From positions 1 to 24,652 of the IMG/VR virus record IMGVR_UViG_3300008266_013090: DNA of 24,652 nucleotides. One strand, given 5' to 3'. Source of the DNA: a virus. The notes beneath the pieces were generated by a model that ran no database searches, had not been told where the DNA came from, and saw only the letters and a program-made list of their open reading frames with translations. Positions 22,179-24,652 of the stretch are shown here, one piece after another (position 1 is the stretch's first letter; the number at the start of each line of letters is the position of its first letter). The position numbers and the translations under genes are program-made.

Positions 22179-22424
22179 ATGAGTTATCAAACAAAGGTTC
22201 GCGCGAATTACCTTAATCGCACTGCAAAATTGTCATTCTTCAAAAATCGTCAGCGCAATGGTGACGTAGCAAGAATTGCTGAAACGACTGGTTACAGTGA
22301 GCGTATGATTTATTACGTTCTAGCTGGTGAGCGTCGTGTTAACCAAATCATTGCTAATGCAATGTATAACCTTACAAGACGTCGTTTGAAAAACACCGTT
22401 TTTCTAGGTTTTGAAGCAGCTTAA
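22179..22424 (+). CDS. Small HTH DNA-binding regulator
   Basis: An 81-residue basic protein with a helix-turn-helix pattern: GDVARIAETTGYSERMIYYVLAGERRVNQIIANA, where the second and third helices (VARIAETTGYS, ERMIYYVLAG) resemble Cro/C1-type HTH and the RRV turn precedes a final helix. The sequence before it is Arg/Lys-rich (NYLNRTAKLSFFKNRQRNG). It is its own transcription unit, with promoter P2 23-66 nt upstream and a perfect intrinsic terminator at 22448. This strongly regulated, isolated, probably early gene may be a phage transcriptional regulator. Confidence 0.75.
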   Translation: MSYQTKVRANYLNRTAKLSFFKNRQRNGDVARIAETTGYSERMIYYVLAGERRVNQIIANAMYNLTRRRLKNTVFLGFEAA

Positions 22425-22447
22425 TTAGTTGCATTTTACTCTGCCAT

Positions 22448-22477
22448 GGGTCCTGCATAAGCAGGACCCTTTTTTTG
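22448..22477 (+). terminator. Intrinsic terminator after the HTH gene
   Basis: GGGTCCTGC (22448-22456), loop ATAA, GCAGGACCC (22461-22469), then an eight-T run (22470-22477). Perfect 9-bp GC-rich stem; a textbook rho-independent terminator 24 nt after the stop. Confidence 0.93.
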
Positions 22478-22510
22478 GTTGGGTGAAAATAAGGTTGTAG
22501 ATTTATTTCA

Positions 22511-23005
22511 ATGTATAAGATAAAGCAATTCTTTAAACGTATTAAAAATCTAATTCGCTGGTTTCCTATTATATGGAAGGACCAAGATTGGGATCATTCT
22601 TTCATTTACGAAATACTTAAATTTAAATTAAAGAACCAAGCTGAATATATTGGTTATCATGACAGACATATGTCTGCTAAACGTGATGCTGAAGTGATGA
22701 TGTTATGCGTTCGTTTAATTGAAAAGGTACAAGATGAATGGTATGGACATGAATACTTTGATTACCACAAATCAGAACTTAAATTTATAGATAGTATAAG
22801 CCATCCAGGTTCATATGAAATGGAAATAGAACATATTTCAGATAATTATGAAGATTACTTTAAAAAATATTCTCGCATTTATAAACAAGTGAAGTGTGAT
22901 GATAAACATAAAACAGCATTTAACATAGCCAAGACAAACGAAGAACGAGCACATAAATTGTTATTCAAAATACTAGAACAAAACATTAGAAGATGGTGGG
23001 ACTAA
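22511..23005 (+). CDS. Conserved phage protein of unknown function
   Basis: A 164-residue helical protein, starting with a basic segment (MYKIKQFFKRIKNLIRWFPI) and then WKDQDWDHSFIYEILKFKLKNQ, a block that looks strongly conserved in T4-like phages of diverse hosts. RHMSAKRDAEVMMLCVRLIEK follows, and the C-terminus ends LEQNIRRWWD. No catalytic motif is evident. The N-terminal amphipathic, aromatic stretch might touch membrane. A GATTTAT variant of the TATTTAT motif lies at 22500-22506, directly before ATG 22511. Its 3' end overlaps the next small gene by 13 nt. Confidence 0.75.
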   Translation: MYKIKQFFKRIKNLIRWFPIIWKDQDWDHSFIYEILKFKLKNQAEYIGYHDRHMSAKRDAEVMMLCVRLIEKVQDEWYGHEYFDYHKSELKFIDSISHPGSYEMEIEHISDNYEDYFKKYSRIYKQVKCDDKHKTAFNIAKTNEERAHKLLFKILEQNIRRWWD

Positions 23006-23142
23006 TTATTACATTGATTATAGTAATCCCTATAGCTATCCTTTGGGTAAGGGGAATTGATAATATGAAAAAAAACCATCCTGATTATAAGGGAGATGAT
23101 TTCCTTAGTTGGGATGAAAAAGACCATAATGATATTTTTTAA
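22993..23142 (+). CDS. Small single-pass membrane protein
   Basis: A 49-residue ORF starting at ATG 22993, overlapping the previous gene's end by 13 nt. Residues 3-19 (GLIITLIIVIPIAILWV) form one transmembrane helix. An acidic cytoplasmic or periplasmic tail follows (DYKGDDFLSWDEKDHNDIF). The overlap spacing, the hydrophobic/polar order and the direct continuation to a 24-nt A-rich leader support a real gene, although it is short. It precedes the SPFH gene; the two may act together at the membrane. Confidence 0.7.
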   Translation: MVGLIITLIIVIPIAILWVRGIDNMKKNHPDYKGDDFLSWDEKDHNDIF

Positions 23143-23166
23143 TTTAAAACAATAAAACAAACAATT

Positions 23167-24111
23167 ATGATTGGAATTATTACATTTATTATTTCCGCTT
23201 TAGTGTTGGGAGTAGTATTCGGTGTATTTAAAAAAGATACTTACGCCAGTGAACCTGATAAGTATGGTGATGTTCGCCTTAAGACATTCGGTATTGTTAA
23301 ATTAGTATTAACTTTATTGATTGCCCTTATTATTGGAGCATTTATTCCTTATGGAGTAGAAAGAGTTGATTCAGGTAAAGTAGCTATCTTAGTAGACAAC
23401 GTTGGTGATAGCAGAGGTATGGCTAAGGTAGAATATAAACGTGGTTGGGTTCTCTACAACACATTCTCTCAGCAATACTATGAGTTTCCAGTTTACCAAC
23501 AACACATTGATTATGAAGAAAACACTATTATTACTAAGGGTGGTTTCCAAGTAACAATCAAACCTAGTTTTAACTATTCACTTAACCCAACCGCTGTAGA
23601 TCAGATGTTCCAAAATCTACGTGTTGATATTAAATCAGTAGAACAAGGTTGGTTACGAAATGCTATTGTATCATCAGTTAATGACGTAGCAAACTTATTC
23701 ACTGTAGATAGTATTTTCAATCACAGAGCTGAATTTGAAGCAAGTATCATTGCTGAATGTAATAAGAGAGTAGGCAAATGGTTTACAGTTAGTCAGTTAA
23801 GAACTAATATTGCTCCACCACCTGCTATTACTAAAGCAATTGAAGAAAAAACTAAAGCAGTTCAGGAAGCACAAGCTGCGATGCAACGTAAAGCAGTAGC
23901 TGAAGCAGAAGCATTTGAAAAAATTGCTCGTGCTAAAGGTGATAGTGCTCAGGCTGTAATTGCCGCTTCAGGTAGAGCAGAAGCAGTTAAAAAAGAACAA
24001 CAATTCTTAACTCCACTTTATATTGAATATTTGAAAGTACAAAAATGGAAAGGTGAAGTACCAAGTACAGTACTAGGTTCAAATGGAAGTGTACTTTTAA
24101 ATTTAAAATAA
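23167..24111 (+). CDS. SPFH/band 7 (prohibitin-like) membrane protein
   Basis: A 314-residue SPFH (stomatin/prohibitin/flotillin/HflK-C) protein. Two hydrophobic segments open it (residues 2-20 and 41-61), then GVERVDSGKVAILVDNVG and a beta-rich band 7 domain with GWVLYNTFSQQYYEFPVYQQHIDYEEN. A long Ala/Glu-rich coiled coil follows (EEKTKAVQEAQAAMQRKAVAEAEAFEKIARAKGDSAQ, about 226-262), the usual oligomerisation region. Such proteins form large rings that scaffold membrane microdomains and regulate proteases. In a phage it might modulate lysis or host membrane. It lies between two small membrane-protein genes. Confidence 0.88.
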   Translation: MIGIITFIISALVLGVVFGVFKKDTYASEPDKYGDVRLKTFGIVKLVLTLLIALIIGAFIPYGVERVDSGKVAILVDNVGDSRGMAKVEYKRGWVLYNTFSQQYYEFPVYQQHIDYEENTIITKGGFQVTIKPSFNYSLNPTAVDQMFQNLRVDIKSVEQGWLRNAIVSSVNDVANLFTVDSIFNHRAEFEASIIAECNKRVGKWFTVSQLRTNIAPPPAITKAIEEKTKAVQEAQAAMQRKAVAEAEAFEKIARAKGDSAQAVIAASGRAEAVKKEQQFLTPLYIEYLKVQKWKGEVPSTVLGSNGSVLLNLK

Positions 24112-24118
24112 TATCAAG

Positions 24119-24436
24119 ATGATTAAATGGCTTATATCTAATCAAAAATATTTAATAAACGGGGCTGCCTTATCTTTACTTATAGTTTGTTATTTTCAAC
24201 AAAGACAATTAGCTAAATTGAGACAAGAACCCAAAATTGAAGTATATACTGGAGGTGACATTGCTAAAGGACATAACATTGATTCACTTCAGAATTTAGT
24301 TGATTCATTACACGCAGAAAATTTTCCGTGTCAAGTAGAATTAGGTCGTTATCAAGTTGCATACGAAATTTTTATGGAACGTAATCCTAAAGCGGCGCAA
24401 CAATACGGCACAATAATATCGGAAGAAACCGAATAA
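24119..24436 (+). CDS. Single-pass membrane protein of unknown function
   Basis: A 105-residue protein with an N-terminal hydrophobic segment (residues 10-27, QKYLINGAALSLLIVCYF), a short helix (QQRQLAKLRQE) and a soluble C-terminal domain ending in an acidic tail. One Cys (in NFPCQVE). It is 7 nt after the SPFH gene, so probably co-expressed. The size and layout (anchor, coil, soluble end) resemble inner-membrane spanin or accessory proteins, but no overlapping outer-membrane spanin gene is present, so spanin identity is not supported. Followed directly by the palindrome array. Confidence 0.65.
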   Translation: MIKWLISNQKYLINGAALSLLIVCYFQQRQLAKLRQEPKIEVYTGGDIAKGHNIDSLQNLVDSLHAENFPCQVELGRYQVAYEIFMERNPKAAQQYGTIISEETE

Positions 24437-24515
24437 TATAGCGCGTTAGTTACTAATGTACTATAACGCGTTAATTTCGCGCGCTCTATAGCGCGTTGAT
24501 TATTAACGCTCTATA
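24437..24515. repeat. Three overlapping 29-nt palindromes in tandem
   Basis: Copies at 24437-24465, 24462-24490 and 24487-24515 share TATA at their joints, giving a 25-nt period. Copy 1 pairs TATAGCGCGTTAG with CTAATGTACTATA; copy 3 pairs TATAGCGCGTTGA with TTAACGCTCTATA; copy 2 is weaker (two or more mismatches). Copies 1 and 3 share a mismatch at position 6, as does the copy at 16991. The family identity of length and ends suggests a conserved element. Confidence 0.8.
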
Positions 24516-24534
24516 TATATGCGCACTTTTAATG

Positions 24535-24571
24535 TATAGCTCGTTGATTTTCAACGGGCTATATGTTTTTT
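24535..24571 (+). terminator. Fourth 29-nt palindrome forming an intrinsic terminator
   Basis: TATAGCTCGTTGA (24535-24547), loop TTT, TCAACGGGCTATA (24551-24563): a 13-bp stem with one G.T pair and no mismatch. It is followed by TG and six T (24566-24571). Same 29-nt family as the copies at 24437 and 16991, but this one has a T-run and probably terminates the 22511-24436 transcript. Confidence 0.8.
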
Positions 24572-24602
24572 CGCATATTTTACAAGATTTCTGCACAATT
24601 AT

Positions 24603-24635
24603 GTGGTTACCTGAAGGGCGCGTCGTAGATTTACG
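24603..24635 (+). promoter_or_regulatory. Promoter P3 for a gene leaving the window
   Basis: GTGGTTACCT (24603-24612) and CGTAGATTTACG (24624-24635) match the promoters at 17048 and 22113 with the same 23-nt spacing. An A-rich leader and a candidate ATG at 24649 follow; the gene itself lies beyond the window. Confidence 0.7.
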
Positions 24636-24652
24636 GAAATTAAAAATTATGA

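Noticed and set aside
24119-24436. Inner-membrane spanin
   Set aside because: The N-terminal anchor and coil fit loosely, but no endolysin, holin or lipobox-containing partner frame is present nearby.
24437-24563. CRISPR array
   Set aside because: The repeats are themselves palindromic, overlap or lie 19 nt apart, and have no unique spacers or cas genes.
1-24652. tRNA genes
   Set aside because: No cloverleaf with TTC-GA-type T-arm or CCA-end context was found by eye in the short intergenic gaps; a tRNAscan run would be decisive.

Overview
The window is a tightly packed, AT-rich, single-strand gene array: every supportable gene reads on the + strand, and most start codons overlap or abut the previous stop. 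A clamp-loader pair of T4 gp44/gp62 type, a PD-(D/E)XK nuclease, DUF932 and SPFH proteins and many small unknowns indicate a T4-like (Straboviridae/Kyanoviridae-style) myovirus genome, probably marine, rather than a cellular chromosome. Three identically spaced promoters of the form TTGG(T/C)TACCT - CGTAG(A/T)TTTAC resemble the Bacteroidota TTTG/TAnnTTTG promoter, and the A-rich leaders lacking Shine-Dalgarno sequences fit as well. A Bacteroidota (Flavobacteriia-like) host is therefore my best inference, not a proof.

Layout. 1-565: end of a 2OG-Fe(II) oxygenase. 602-3626: replication block with clamp-loader ATPase, a zinc-ribbon protein, the clamp-loader small subunit, a MazG-like nucleotide pyrophosphohydrolase-type protein, an Fe-S type PD-(D/E)XK nuclease and a ribbon-helix-helix protein. 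3653-14206: a glycan cluster with two GT-B and two GT-A type glycosyltransferases, a GT10 fucosyltransferase-like enzyme, a GDP-fucose-synthase-like SDR, a second SDR, an RmlC-like epimerase, a methyltransferase, a cupin, and the two halves of HldE (sugar kinase and nucleotidyltransferase) as separate genes. 14232-15982: four small unknowns, one an HTH plus degenerate HNH protein. 15984-16988: first sulfotransferase. 17116-20360: DUF932, SWIM zinc finger, HExxH protein and small unknowns. 20369-22124: sulfation module of APS kinase, HxGH nucleotidyltransferase, DUF2061 membrane protein and second sulfotransferase. 22179-22424: an insulated one-gene HTH regulator unit. 22511-24436: one soluble unknown, then an SPFH protein between two small membrane proteins. 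24437-24652: four copies of a 29-nt palindrome, the last an intrinsic terminator, then a third promoter driving a gene that leaves the window.

Taken together, the phage appears to carry a sugar-nucleotide/glycosyltransferase pathway plus its own PAPS-forming kinase and two sulfotransferases. It could therefore build or remodel a fucosylated or heptosylated and sulfated glycan, on host surface polysaccharide or on its own virion. Two regulatory layers are visible: the three-copy promoter and a recurrent TATTTAT(A/T) motif close upstream of several start codons. The 29-nt palindromes sit just upstream of two of the three strong promoters.
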